Assembly (NCBI GenBank): GCA_015863185.1 | Contig: JACBXP010000005.1 | Coordinates: 1-64,000 of the forward strand | Length of the DNA: 64,000 bases | Origin: Aerococcaceae bacterium DSM 111020 | Lineage (GTDB): Bacteria; Bacillota; Bacilli; Lactobacillales; Aerococcaceae | Reading direction: 5' to 3' | The notes under the pieces: generated by a model | The model's database searches: none | What the model saw: the letters and a program-made list of their open reading frames with translations, nothing else | What the model was told of the DNA's origin: nothing | In this document: positions 1 through 8,828 of the stretch, piece by piece | Position numbering within the stretch: the stretch's first letter is position 1 | Layout of the letters: each line of letters begins with the position of its first letter | Made by a program: the position numbers and the translations under genes

Positions 1-26
1 TAATTCATCCGTGGTAAGATGGGTGT

Positions 27-92
27 AGGTCATTTATGATCTCTCCTATTCTTCGTGGTGGAAGTATAGTAAGAGTGTATCATAAATGACCT
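27..92. repeat. 14-bp perfect inverted repeat (possible IS end or terminator)
   Basis: The arms are AGGTCATTTATGAT (27-40) and its exact complement (79-92), separated by 38 nt and followed by a T-rich run (93-99). This could be a long-loop terminator of a gene beyond the left edge, or an insertion-sequence end. No transposase is visible in the window to decide between them. Confidence 0.45.
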
Positions 93-111
93 TTTTATTT
101 GTCTAGCTTAA

Positions 112-351
112 TATTACAATCTAGGTAATGTTAAAGGGAAAATTTCTACCTTTAATGATTTTGATGATCAAACTCCAAGTGGACCATTAACTCAAAATAT
201 AATAAAAATAGTCCCTGGTTATATTACAAATGAAAATACTTTTTCAGAGGCAATTTATCCTGTTATGACAAACTTAGCTCATGTTTTTGGTTTTGAAAAA
301 TCTTGGTTATATTCAGAAAAAGGTGAAGCTATTAATGAAATGATTAAATAG
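112..351 (+). pseudogene. 3' remnant of an unrecognised gene
   Basis: An open frame runs from just after a stop codon at 109-111 to TAG at 349-351, about 79 codons with normal protein-like composition (for example TPSGPLTQNII and YITNENTFSEAIYP). It has no plausible start codon or ribosome binding site at its 5' end. I do not recognise the family. The missing 5' end, directly after the inverted repeat at 27-92, suggests a gene truncated by an insertion or deletion at the edge of the accessory region. Confidence 0.4.
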
Positions 352-579
352 GAAAACGAAAAGGACTTATGGAAGAAATAAATGAAATATCATTTCTTGT
401 TGCCTTAATCTTTATTTGACTAATTAATGAAGCGATAATATATCTTAAAATACACAAATATAAAAAGTGAAACGATGAAAGATATTGTTACCTAATCGTT
501 GAATTAGGTGTTTTGTAAATTAATTTGTTCTTAGTGTTTATGTCATTCTTAACAAGTATGAAGATTCTTGAATCTTGTG
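352..579. other. intergenic, no gene seen
   Basis: AT-rich sequence between the gene remnant and the hsdM promoter. The only open frames are about 16 codons long and lack ribosome binding sites. Nothing functional was seen apart from the promoter listed next. Confidence 0.5.
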
Positions 580-585
580 TATAAT
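580..585 (+). promoter_or_regulatory. likely -10 element of hsdM
   Basis: A consensus TATAAT lies 35 nt before the chosen hsdM start. No good -35 is seen at the usual distance. A transcript starting near 592 would exclude an in-frame upstream ATG at 588, which supports the start at 621. Confidence 0.4.
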
Positions 586-620
586 GATTGATAAAGACTA
601 TTTTCATAAAGGAGCTAGCT

Positions 621-2213
621 ATGGCAGAACAAATAAAAATAACAGAATTATCTCAAGCACTATGGAATTGTGCGGATATTTTAAGGTCCAAGATGGACGC
701 GAATGAATATAAAAACTATCTTTTAGGGTTAGTGTTTTATAAATATTTATCAGATAAAATGCTTTTTAAAGCAGCTGATTTACTAGAAGAACCGACTCAA
801 TCACTCACTGAAGCTCAAAAGATCTACGAAGAAAATTACCATGATGAAGACATTCAAGAAGATTTAATTGAAGAATTACAATATAGCATGTCTTTTTCAA
901 TCGAACCGGAAGTGACATTTACGGCATTAGTTGAACAGATTAATCGTAATTCATTCCAATTAGAAACATTGCAACAAGGATTTAGAGATTTAGAACAATC
1001 TGATTCGATGTTTGAGAATCTTTTTGATGATGTTGATCTCTATTCTCGAAGACTAGGAAGTACGCCACAAAAGCAAAACCAAACGATTTCTCAATTGATT
1101 TTAGAATTAGATAAAATAAATTTGGGGAATTATTCTGGTGATGCTTTGGGTGATGCTTATGAATTTCTTTTAGGAAAGTTCGCCTCAGAGTCAGGAAAAA
1201 AAGCAGGAGAGTTTTATACTCCACAACAAGTATCCGAATTAATGACGCGTATCGCAATTGACGGAAAAGAAAATCAACAAGGTTTCACAGCATATGACGC
1301 GGCTATGGGATCCGGATCTTTGCTTCTTAATGTAGGTAAATATTCTAATCATCCGAAAAAGATTGGTTATTATGGACAAGAATTAAATACTTCAACATAT
1401 AATCTTGCCCGTATGAATATGATTATTCACGGTGTACCGAAAGAAAATCAACATTTACGTAATGCTGATACACTGGAAAATGATTGGCCAACAGAAGAAC
1501 CGACCAATTATGATGCGGTATTGATGAATCCGCCTTATTCAGCAAAATGGTCTTCAGATGCTGGTTTCTTAGATGATCCACGCTTTGCGCCTTATGGAAG
1601 ATTAGCACCTAAATCGAAAGCCGATTATGCCTTCTTACTACATGGCTTTTATCATTTGAAAGAAGATGGCGTTATGTGTATTGTCTTACCACATGGTGTT
1701 TTATTCCGTGGTGGTGCAGAAGGAACTATTCGTAAAGCATTGTTAGAACGCGGTGCAATCCATACAGTCATCGGATTACCATCGAATTTATTTTATAGTA
1801 CATCAATCCCAACGACAATTATTGTCTTGAAGAAAGATAATATCCAACGAGATGTATTATTTATTGACGCATCGAATGAATTTGAAAAGATTAAAACACA
1901 AAATCAATTAACAGAAGAGAACATTCAAAAGATATTAGATACTTATCGTAATCGTGAAGGTGTTGAAAAATATGCGCATTTAGCTTCCTTTGAAGAAATT
2001 GTTGAAAATGATTATAACTTGAATATTCCTCGGTATGTCGATACCTACGAAGAACCAGAACCGATTGATATCGTCCAAGTTAGCAAAGATATTAAAGAAA
2101 TCGATGCAGAAATTGAGAAAACAAAAGCCGAACTCCTCGATATGGTTGGTGACCTTCAAGTCAATGATGAATCCAAAGATATCATCCAAGCATTGAAAGA
2201 GGTGTTCAGCTAG
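621..2213 (+). CDS. hsdM: type I restriction-modification DNA methyltransferase subunit HsdM
   Basis: 530 residues. This is the N6-adenine methyltransferase subunit of a type I system; with HsdS it forms the methylase, and with HsdR the restriction enzyme. It has an N-terminal HsdM helical domain (about 1-130) followed by the methylase domain. The SAM-binding motif AAMGSGS is at 227-233 and the catalytic NPPY at 303-306. The ATG at 621 is chosen because AAAGGAG (608-614) sits 6 nt before it; an in-frame ATG at 588 would add 11 residues but has no ribosome binding site. The stop overlaps the GTG of hsdS by one base (TAGTG), implying translational coupling. Family identity is secure. Confidence 0.97.
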   Translation: MAEQIKITELSQALWNCADILRSKMDANEYKNYLLGLVFYKYLSDKMLFKAADLLEEPTQSLTEAQKIYEENYHDEDIQEDLIEELQYSMSFSIEPEVTFTALVEQINRNSFQLETLQQGFRDLEQSDSMFENLFDDVDLYSRRLGSTPQKQNQTISQLILELDKINLGNYSGDALGDAYEFLLGKFASESGKKAGEFYTPQQVSELMTRIAIDGKENQQGFTAYDAAMGSGSLLLNVGKYSNHPKKIGYYGQELNTSTYNLARMNMIIHGVPKENQHLRNADTLENDWPTEEPTNYDAVLMNPPYSAKWSSDAGFLDDPRFAPYGRLAPKSKADYAFLLHGFYHLKEDGVMCIVLPHGVLFRGGAEGTIRKALLERGAIHTVIGLPSNLFYSTSIPTTIIVLKKDNIQRDVLFIDASNEFEKIKTQNQLTEENIQKILDTYRNREGVEKYAHLASFEEIVENDYNLNIPRYVDTYEEPEPIDIVQVSKDIKEIDAEIEKTKAELLDMVGDLQVNDESKDIIQALKEVFS

Positions 2214-3445
2214 TGGCAGAAGAAAGAAAAGTTCCAAAGTTAAGATTCAAAGGATTTACTGATGATTGGAAACAACGTAAAATAAATGATGTTTCAGAGT
2301 TTAAAACTGGTGGTGGGACTCCTACTACTAATAATTTAAGCTATTGGTCGGGTAATATCCCATGGATTCAAAGTTCAAGTATTGAAGAGAACAACTTGTT
2401 TACAGTTCATTTAGAAAAAGCAATTACTGAAGAAGCTATAGAAAAATCTTCAGCTAAAAAAATCCCTAAAAATTCTATAGCAGTTGTTACTAGAGTAGGT
2501 TTAGGTAAGCTATGTTTAATTGATAAAGAGTATGCCTCTAGTCAAGATTTTTTAAACTTTAGTAGCTTAAATGGAGACCCATATTTTCTAACTTTTGCTA
2601 TGCATCGAGTATTAAATCAGATTAAGAATAGGTCGCAGGGAACATCGATTAAGGGAATAACAAAACAAGAATTATTACAAACTAAAATCAATCTACCTTA
2701 TAATAGAGATGAACAATATATTATTGGTGGTTTTCTTTTAAAAATTGATAATCTAATCACTTTAGAGCAGGAAAAATGTAAAAATTTAATCCAAACTAAA
2801 GATTGGTTATTACACAAAATGTTCACTGATGAAAGATCTCCTGAAATTAGATTCTGTGATTTTTCAGAACCTTGGAAACAACGTATCCTTGGTGACATAT
2901 CAGAGAAAGTAACCCAAAAGAATACCAATTTATCAGTTACAGAAACTTTTACAAATTCAGCTACGAAAGGTATTATAAGTCAATCTGATTACTTTGATAA
3001 AAACATTTCAAATGAAAAGAATATTGATAAATATTATATTGTCAGTAATGATGATTTTGTATATAATCCTAGAATCTCTAACTCCGCTCCTGTGGGCCCC
3101 ATTAAAAGAAATAAGCTAAAACGAATAGGAATAATGTCCCCTTTATATTATGTTTTTAGAATTTCAAATCAAAATATTAACAATAGTTTTTTAGAACAAT
3201 ATTTTAATTCTTTTAAATGGCATCGTTTTATGTACTCAAATGGAAATACTGGAGCACGTTCAGATCGCTTTTCCATTTCAGATAAACAATTTGAAAAAAT
3301 GCCTATAATGATACCTGACCAAAAAGAACAACAAAAAATAGCGCAAATGTTAGATGAGATTGAATATTTAATCGCTTTAGAGCATGGTTATATCAAAATG
3401 TTAAATAAAATTCGTTCTCAACTATTAAATTTAATGTTAGTTTAA
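2213..3445 (+). CDS. hsdS: type I specificity subunit HsdS (expressed copy)
   Basis: 410 residues, GTG start overlapping the hsdM stop, with GAAAGAGG just upstream. HsdS determines the recognised DNA site through two target recognition domains. TRD1 begins after PKLRFKGFTDDWKQRK and TRD2 after PEIRFCDFSEPWKQR (about residue 208). They are separated by a conserved helix containing KIDNLITLEQEK (177-188) and end with a second helix. The DNA for KIDNLITLEQEK is an exact inverted copy of part of the second hsdS. The two TRD entry points share TTGGAAACAACGTA (2267-2279 and 2872-2885). As the only copy joined to hsdM it should set the current specificity, which cannot be read from sequence. Confidence 0.95.
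   Translation: MAEERKVPKLRFKGFTDDWKQRKINDVSEFKTGGGTPTTNNLSYWSGNIPWIQSSSIEENNLFTVHLEKAITEEAIEKSSAKKIPKNSIAVVTRVGLGKLCLIDKEYASSQDFLNFSSLNGDPYFLTFAMHRVLNQIKNRSQGTSIKGITKQELLQTKINLPYNRDEQYIIGGFLLKIDNLITLEQEKCKNLIQTKDWLLHKMFTDERSPEIRFCDFSEPWKQRILGDISEKVTQKNTNLSVTETFTNSATKGIISQSDYFDKNISNEKNIDKYYIVSNDDFVYNPRISNSAPVGPIKRNKLKRIGIMSPLYYVFRISNQNINNSFLEQYFNSFKWHRFMYSNGNTGARSDRFSISDKQFEKMPIMIPDQKEQQKIAQMLDEIEYLIALEHGYIKMLNKIRSQLLNLMLV
2741..2777 (+). repeat. 37-bp inverted repeat, copy in hsdS
   Basis: These bases are identical to the reverse complement of 5057-5093 in the second hsdS. They encode KIDNLITLEQEK in the same frame in both genes. Similarity drops sharply on either side, as expected for a recombination crossover site. 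Confidence 0.85.
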
Positions 3446-3446
3446 A

Positions 3447-4370
3447 TTAAATACCAGCCAACACATTCATCACCTTATTCATATCCTGGCTCTCTAGTTC
3501 TCTAATTATATGCAAGTATGTGTTTTGTGTTGTGGTCATATTAGCATGCCCAAGTCTTTTTGCTACACTTGCGATTGATACACCTGCATAAAGAAGTACT
3601 GATGCATGCGTATGTCTTAAACCATGAATAGTGATAATTGGAACATTAGCTTTTTCACAATAACGTTCCAGTAAATTATTGATGGTAGAGTTATAAATTC
3701 TACCATCTACGAAAATTGGCTGATCTTCAGGTAAGAATGCTGTTAACCTAGAAAATTGCATTAATAGTTTCCAATCTAAAGCGATTGTACGATTAGAATG
3801 AATATTCTTAGTTGGCTCAAAACCACCGGAAGAAGACTTGTAATTCCATGTTTTGTTGATTGTTAATGTTTGCTTTTCAAAGTCAAAGTCTTTAGGCGTA
3901 ACACCTAAAGCTTCAGAAAAACGCAACCCAGTCTTAGCGATTAATAATATCAACCAGTCTAATGAAATTGTATCCTCTAAATTTAATATTTCAGTTAAAG
4001 CATGTAATTCATATTGACTAATATATTTAACTTTCTTTGGTGGAGGGGTTTTACCCTTAATAATTGTTTTTCTTGTTGGATTTGTCATTATAACCCCATC
4101 ATCATAAGCATCTAATATACAGCTTTTAATTTGATGGTGAAAATCCATTGTAGTTTGCTTTTCATGTGTTCGAGCAAACTCATTAATTATAGATTGATAT
4201 GTTTGCCTATTTAGCTCCCCCATTGTCAAGTGGGGAGCTATTTTTCTTAAATGACGGTAAGCTAAGTAATATTTATCCAATGTAACTTGTCTGATAGCTC
4301 CTACTTTATAAAGTTCGATCCACTCATAAAAATAGTCATAAAGATAAACTGTTGATTTGTTTTGTAACAT
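3447..4370 (-). CDS. tyrosine recombinase, probable hsdS invertase
   Basis: 307 residues, the size of XerC/CodV-like integrases. It has an N-terminal SAM-like core-binding domain (about 1-100) and a C-terminal catalytic domain. Catalytic residues visible are R150 (TGLRFSEAL), H249 and R252 (HGLRHTHAS), H275 (LGHANMTT) and the nucleophile Y285 (TQNTYLHI). It sits between two oppositely oriented hsdS genes, one base from the end of the first. That is the place occupied by recombinases that shuffle hsdS in phase-variable type I loci (for example the pneumococcal SpnIII/ivr locus), so inversion of the 2741-5093 segment is the likely job. AGGAGG (4379-4384) is 8 nt before the ATG but lies in a hairpin stem. 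A leftover integrase of a mobile island is the alternative. Confidence 0.88.
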   Translation of the reverse strand: MLQNKSTVYLYDYFYEWIELYKVGAIRQVTLDKYYLAYRHLRKIAPHLTMGELNRQTYQSIINEFARTHEKQTTMDFHHQIKSCILDAYDDGVIMTNPTRKTIIKGKTPPPKKVKYISQYELHALTEILNLEDTISLDWLILLIAKTGLRFSEALGVTPKDFDFEKQTLTINKTWNYKSSSGGFEPTKNIHSNRTIALDWKLLMQFSRLTAFLPEDQPIFVDGRIYNSTINNLLERYCEKANVPIITIHGLRHTHASVLLYAGVSIASVAKRLGHANMTTTQNTYLHIIRELESQDMNKVMNVLAGI

Positions 4371-4373
4371 AAA

Positions 4374-4405
4374 AATAACCTCCTAATTGATCGTAGGAGG
4401 TTATT
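4374..4405 (-). promoter_or_regulatory. hairpin sequestering the recombinase ribosome binding site
   Basis: Perfect 12-bp stem: AATAACCTCCTA (4374-4385) pairs with TAGGAGGTTATT (4394-4405) around an 8-nt loop. Read on the - strand, the AGGAGG of the recombinase forms the 3' arm and is paired to CCTCCT. The stem is followed by a short T run. It lies between the hsdS' stop (4410) and the recombinase ATG, so it could end hsdS' transcription, block recombinase translation, or both. Confidence 0.8.
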
Positions 4406-4409
4406 ATAA

Positions 4410-5546
4410 TTAAAGAAGTAGATTTTTTAATAAAGTTTGTTTTACCATTTCAAAAAGATTAATACTATTATTTTGAAGTTCAATTAATCTATCTATTTTT
4501 TTAAAAAATATTCCTATTTTTTTCTGTTCATTTAGTTGTGGGAATAGTGAGATTAAATTCGAAAATTCAGATTTATTAATTATATCCATAGTACCAGCTG
4601 ATGCTATTCTTTTCATTAATTCTGACCAGTGAAATGATTGGGTTAACAAAAAATATGAATCATAATTGTTATTTGGAGTAATGGCATTAATTTGTTGGTT
4701 GAAAGCACTATCTTCACTGATAAGAGCATTTTTTCCAATGCTAGCGATACAAGTAACTAATATAGAACCTTTTTTAGCTATTCTTGCTTTTTTTATACCT
4801 TTTTCTGATAATTGTTTTTGTGAGGTTTCTACAATTAATGAATTAATATCTGACGGAGTAATCCATAGCACACCAGCACTAGTATAATTATCAGAATCTT
4901 TAGTTGATGGTGTATTACCAGTGCTAATTTCACCTACATCTTTTAATTTTTTTGGTTGCCAATCTTCATTAAAAGATTTAAACCTTAAAACAGGTTTTTC
5001 TTTAAATGCGAATAAAATAGTTGATAAATATTGTTTTATTACTACTAAATTAGATAATTTTTCCTGCTCTAAAGTGATTAGATTATCAATTTTAAAAAGT
5101 AACTGGCTAATCTTTTGAGACTCTAGATTACTTGGTAAAAATATTTTAATTTTTTCTATCGATCTTTTTGAAAGACTCGGGACCCCGGTAGATTCATCAT
5201 ATTTTTTCCAATTAATCTTTTGAAAAACAAAAAATAAAAATTTTACTTCAAAATATTTGGGTGTAACATAAAATAAAGTGTCCACAGTCCAAAATGGAGC
5301 CTTTAATAGTTGAGGAACATCAATAGTTCCTTTTCTACCAATCCCTACTGCATCATTATCGGATAAACTTTCGTTCACACTAAGCATGTAACCGCCAGTA
5401 CCGTAAACAGGAATATCGCCAGATTCTAAATGTTTATAATCTTTTCCAGAATGAATGACGGCAAACTCTGATACTTTATGCTGTTTCCAATTGTTGCAAT
5501 TTGAGAGATGATGTGTAGACAAAATCGACGATAAACTGACTATCAT
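4410..5546 (-). CDS. hsdS': second HsdS, probably a silent specificity cassette
   Basis: 378 residues. It is a type I specificity subunit with two TRDs unlike those of the first copy and the same helix KIDNLITLEQEK (152-163). Similarity to the first copy starts only at NWKQHK (about residue 19); the first 18 residues (MIVSLSSILSTHHLS) do not resemble an HsdS N-terminus. I see no Shine-Dalgarno before the ATG and no clear promoter on this strand. That fits an unexpressed donor whose halves are moved into the hsdM-linked copy by inversion. Its 3' end stays in frame when joined to the first hsdS at the 37-bp repeat (188 + 215 residues). An independently expressed second HsdS is possible but less likely. 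Confidence 0.9.
   Translation of the reverse strand: MIVSLSSILSTHHLSNCNNWKQHKVSEFAVIHSGKDYKHLESGDIPVYGTGGYMLSVNESLSDNDAVGIGRKGTIDVPQLLKAPFWTVDTLFYVTPKYFEVKFLFFVFQKINWKKYDESTGVPSLSKRSIEKIKIFLPSNLESQKISQLLFKIDNLITLEQEKLSNLVVIKQYLSTILFAFKEKPVLRFKSFNEDWQPKKLKDVGEISTGNTPSTKDSDNYTSAGVLWITPSDINSLIVETSQKQLSEKGIKKARIAKKGSILVTCIASIGKNALISEDSAFNQQINAITPNNNYDSYFLLTQSFHWSELMKRIASAGTMDIINKSEFSNLISLFPQLNEQKKIGIFFKKIDRLIELQNNSINLFEMVKQTLLKNLLL
5057..5093 (-). repeat. 37-bp inverted repeat, copy in hsdS'
   Basis: Reverse-complement partner of 2741-2777. The 2.35-kb segment between them contains the recombinase and the C-terminal halves of both hsdS genes. Confidence 0.85.
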
Positions 5547-5676
5547 TTCTGTTTAGTGAATCAGTACTGTTAGAATAGTGTTTGTTGAGTATAATTAGTT
5601 AAATTTCAAAAAAATAAGGTTTCAATGTTGAATCAATGCGAACCTTTTTCTGTTTCACAGCATTTGCTATTTCAAA

Positions 5677-5705
5677 TTGCTGATATAGTAAAGCTTTGAT
5701 ACAAT
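5677..5705 (+). promoter_or_regulatory. hsdR promoter
   Basis: TTGCTG (5677-5682), a 17-nt spacer and TACAAT (5700-5705) with an extended -10 TG (5697-5698). Thus hsdR is transcribed separately from hsdMS and outside the invertible segment. Confidence 0.65.
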
Positions 5706-5738
5706 GGATGGAATAGGAAACGTTTACGGGGTGAGAAA

Positions 5739-8700
5739 ATGCAGTTTGAATCAGAAGCTAGAATGGAACAAAAGATTATTGATCTTTTGACGAGGGAAGA
5801 ATCAAAATGGAATTATTGTCCTGAATTAAATACAGAACAAAAATTATGGGACAATTTCTTTTATTATCTAGAATTACATAACATTCAAAGATTAAATGGG
5901 ACATTTTTAACAGAACAAGAAAAACATCAAATTAAGAATCAACTGAATTTTACAACATTTTATGATGCGGCTGTTTGGCTACGGGGCGAAAATGGTGTTG
6001 CTAAGGTTGATGTCCAGCGTGAAGATGCATCGCTAGGAAAAGTTCGTTTAAATGTCATCAATTCACAAGAAATCGCTGGTGGTGATTCTGTTTATCAGAT
6101 TATTAATCAATTTCAATCAGATAAGAAAAGTCCACAAGGTCAATCTCATCGTTTTGACTTAACCTTGATGATTAATGGTATCCCATTAATTCACTTTGAG
6201 TTAAAGAATCGAAGAGAGTCATTTATAAATGCATTTAATCAAGTTAAGCGGTATTTGGAAGCTGGAAAATTTACAGGAATATTTTCAGCGATTCAGATGT
6301 TCGTTGTATCAAATGGTACTGACACAAGGTACATAGCTGCCGCTTCAAAAGAGCGTTTAAAAGAAACATTCTTGACACGTTGGGTAGATCCAGAAAATGA
6401 ACCTGTCAATAATTATTTGGAATTTTCAGCGAATGTCTTAACCATACCTGAGGCGCATCATATGGTCGCAAATTATTCTGTCTTGGATAAAGACAGAAAA
6501 TCAATCATTTTACTGAGACCGTATCAAATTCATGCGATTGAATCGGTTAAGCAAGCAACCAAAACACAACAGTCTGGCTATGTTTGGCATACAACGGGTT
6601 CCGGAAAAACGTTAACCTCATATAAAGTTGCGAGAAACTTACTACAGATTCCATCAATTGATAAATCAATCTTCGTAGTGGACCGCAAAGATTTAAACTT
6701 ACAAACGAGTGAAGCCTTTCTGTCTTATGCAGAAAATGATGTCATTGATGTCAATGATTCAGAAAATGTTTATGACTTGATGAAGAAATTAGTCTCAACA
6801 GATCGGACTTTAATCGTTACGACCATTCAGAAATTAAATATTTTAATTAAACGTCTTCAAGAAAGAGATGACTCAGATCCTCAAAAGAAAAAAATACAAT
6901 CTTTAAGAGTTTCATTTGTGGTCGATGAATGTCACCGAGCAGTGACTCCTCAACAACAACAAATTGTCAATGAATTCTTTCAATATCCAATGTGGTATGG
7001 TTTTACAGGAACTCCTATCTTTAAAGAAAATGCCAGAGCTGCTATGGGGGATCTAGCACGTACTACTGAACAACAATATGGCGAATGTTTACATCAATAC
7101 ACCGTTAAAGAGGCGATAAATGATAAAGCGGTATTAGCTTTTCAGGTCGAATATAAATCCACAATTGATGAAGACCAATTAGATCATTTAATTTTAGAGC
7201 AGAATCCGGGTACAAATGTCAATCAAATGACATTGATTGAAAAAGAAGCAATGATTGACCCAGTCATATATGAAAATGATGAGCACCGGCTTCAAGTCAT
7301 TGATTCCATCATCAATCGTTCACAAAGCAAATTGGGACTGAATAAAGGACCTGGGAATTCCTACTCAGCGATTTTTACGACAAATTCTATTAGAAATGCT
7401 CAAAGATATTATGAACTATTTCAAGAAGTCATCCGCGGAGAATCACCGATAACCATTCGAGAACAAGTAAAGAAATATATTAGTGATTTTCCAAAAATCG
7501 CGATAACCTATTCTGTAGGTACAAATGAAGACGGAGCAGATGTTAATCAAGAAAAGATGTGGCAGTCGATTCAGGATTATAATGAAATGTTTGGTATGAG
7601 TTTTTCCATGGAGAATATTGATAGCTATAATAAAGATGTCAATAACCGACTCGCAAGAAAGGCAGAAGTTTATCAAAATCGAAGCGAACAATTGGATCTT
7701 GTGATTGTTGTGGACCGATTATTGACAGGATTCGATGCGCCTTCGCTTTCGACTTTATTTATGGATAGACCTCCAATGAAGCCACAGCATTTGATTCAAG
7801 CATTTTCACGAACGAATCGTATTTATGATAAGGATAAACAATATGGACAAATTGTTACCTTTCAACTACCAGAAACCTACAAAGAAAGTGTTCGTGAAGC
7901 ATTTGTTTTATATTCAAATGGAGGCGAAGACTTCATTCAAGCACCTTCTTGGGCTGAGTCATTGTATGAATTTGAAGAGGCGTGGCAAACATTGCAAGAC
8001 ATAGCACCTACCCCAGAAAGTGTCGATAGTTTAACCTCAGAAGCTGAAAAAAGAAAATTTGCGAAGGCATTTCAAGTGTTTGATAAAGCGTATGCTGTGA
8101 TTCAAGTTTATAGCGATTATGACAAAGAACAATTTGAACATAAGTATCACTATAACAATGAAACACTTGAGGATTACAACGGGAAATATGTCAATATTAT
8201 CGAAGAGTTGAGAAATGACACAGAAGTTGAGCAATTAGAATTAGACATCGAGTATCAAATTCAGTCTATTCACAATGAGAAAATTGATTATGATTATTTA
8301 CTCAATTTAATGGAGATTAGTCGACGTAATGAAAAGGCTAAAGAAAGAGACTACCGCGATTCAGATGACGCTAAACAAATTGAAAAATACATTGCTGATT
8401 TATCGAAATCAAAGCCTGAATTAGCTAAAGTCGTCCAAAAAGTGTGGCAAGAATATCTTGAGGCACCAGAATTATATGAGGATAAGACATTCCCAACAGT
8501 TATCAATCAATATGTTGAAAATTACACGCAACAATCATTGCACCAATTTGCAGATGAGTGGAAAGTGGATTTGAATGACTTAGATTTTTTTGTCGATAAT
8601 TATGATATTCATCGCGATCGTCAAATTGGAGAATCAGATTTGCTACAAAGAGCGGATTATGATGAATACAAATCTGTCAATCCGAATGGCGTAAAAAAAC

Positions 8701-8777
8701 TTCGCTATAATAAGTCGATCCGTGAGGAATCTACTAAAATGGTGATTGAAGAAATTTTGCCATTTAAGACAGATTAA
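5739..8777 (+). CDS. hsdR: type I restriction enzyme endonuclease subunit HsdR
   Basis: 1012 residues, full length for the family. This is the ATP-driven translocase and nuclease that cuts unmodified DNA when bound to HsdM/HsdS. The N-terminal PD-(D/E)XK nuclease shows D140 (RFDLTLMI) and E154/K156 (HFELKNRRE). The SF2 motor has Walker A TTGSGKT (285-291), DECH (396-399), GFTGTPIF, and the late motif DRLLTGFDAPSLSTLF followed by QAFSRTNR. The C-terminal helical part binds HsdM. ATG at 5739 follows GGGGTGAG. No frameshift is seen, so restriction should be active. Confidence 0.97.
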   Translation: MQFESEARMEQKIIDLLTREESKWNYCPELNTEQKLWDNFFYYLELHNIQRLNGTFLTEQEKHQIKNQLNFTTFYDAAVWLRGENGVAKVDVQREDASLGKVRLNVINSQEIAGGDSVYQIINQFQSDKKSPQGQSHRFDLTLMINGIPLIHFELKNRRESFINAFNQVKRYLEAGKFTGIFSAIQMFVVSNGTDTRYIAAASKERLKETFLTRWVDPENEPVNNYLEFSANVLTIPEAHHMVANYSVLDKDRKSIILLRPYQIHAIESVKQATKTQQSGYVWHTTGSGKTLTSYKVARNLLQIPSIDKSIFVVDRKDLNLQTSEAFLSYAENDVIDVNDSENVYDLMKKLVSTDRTLIVTTIQKLNILIKRLQERDDSDPQKKKIQSLRVSFVVDECHRAVTPQQQQIVNEFFQYPMWYGFTGTPIFKENARAAMGDLARTTEQQYGECLHQYTVKEAINDKAVLAFQVEYKSTIDEDQLDHLILEQNPGTNVNQMTLIEKEAMIDPVIYENDEHRLQVIDSIINRSQSKLGLNKGPGNSYSAIFTTNSIRNAQRYYELFQEVIRGESPITIREQVKKYISDFPKIAITYSVGTNEDGADVNQEKMWQSIQDYNEMFGMSFSMENIDSYNKDVNNRLARKAEVYQNRSEQLDLVIVVDRLLTGFDAPSLSTLFMDRPPMKPQHLIQAFSRTNRIYDKDKQYGQIVTFQLPETYKESVREAFVLYSNGGEDFIQAPSWAESLYEFEEAWQTLQDIAPTPESVDSLTSEAEKRKFAKAFQVFDKAYAVIQVYSDYDKEQFEHKYHYNNETLEDYNGKYVNIIEELRNDTEVEQLELDIEYQIQSIHNEKIDYDYLLNLMEISRRNEKAKERDYRDSDDAKQIEKYIADLSKSKPELAKVVQKVWQEYLEAPELYEDKTFPTVINQYVENYTQQSLHQFADEWKVDLNDLDFFVDNYDIHRDRQIGESDLLQRADYDEYKSVNPNGVKKLRYNKSIREESTKMVIEEILPFKTD

Positions 8778-8828
8778 GTGATATCATTCAATTAATAATT
8801 TGAAAAATAGTGGAGAAGGAGTATTAAT

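Noticed and set aside
5713-5728. cre-like AAACGTTT between the hsdR promoter and start
   Set aside because: Two mismatches to the CcpA consensus and no supporting context.
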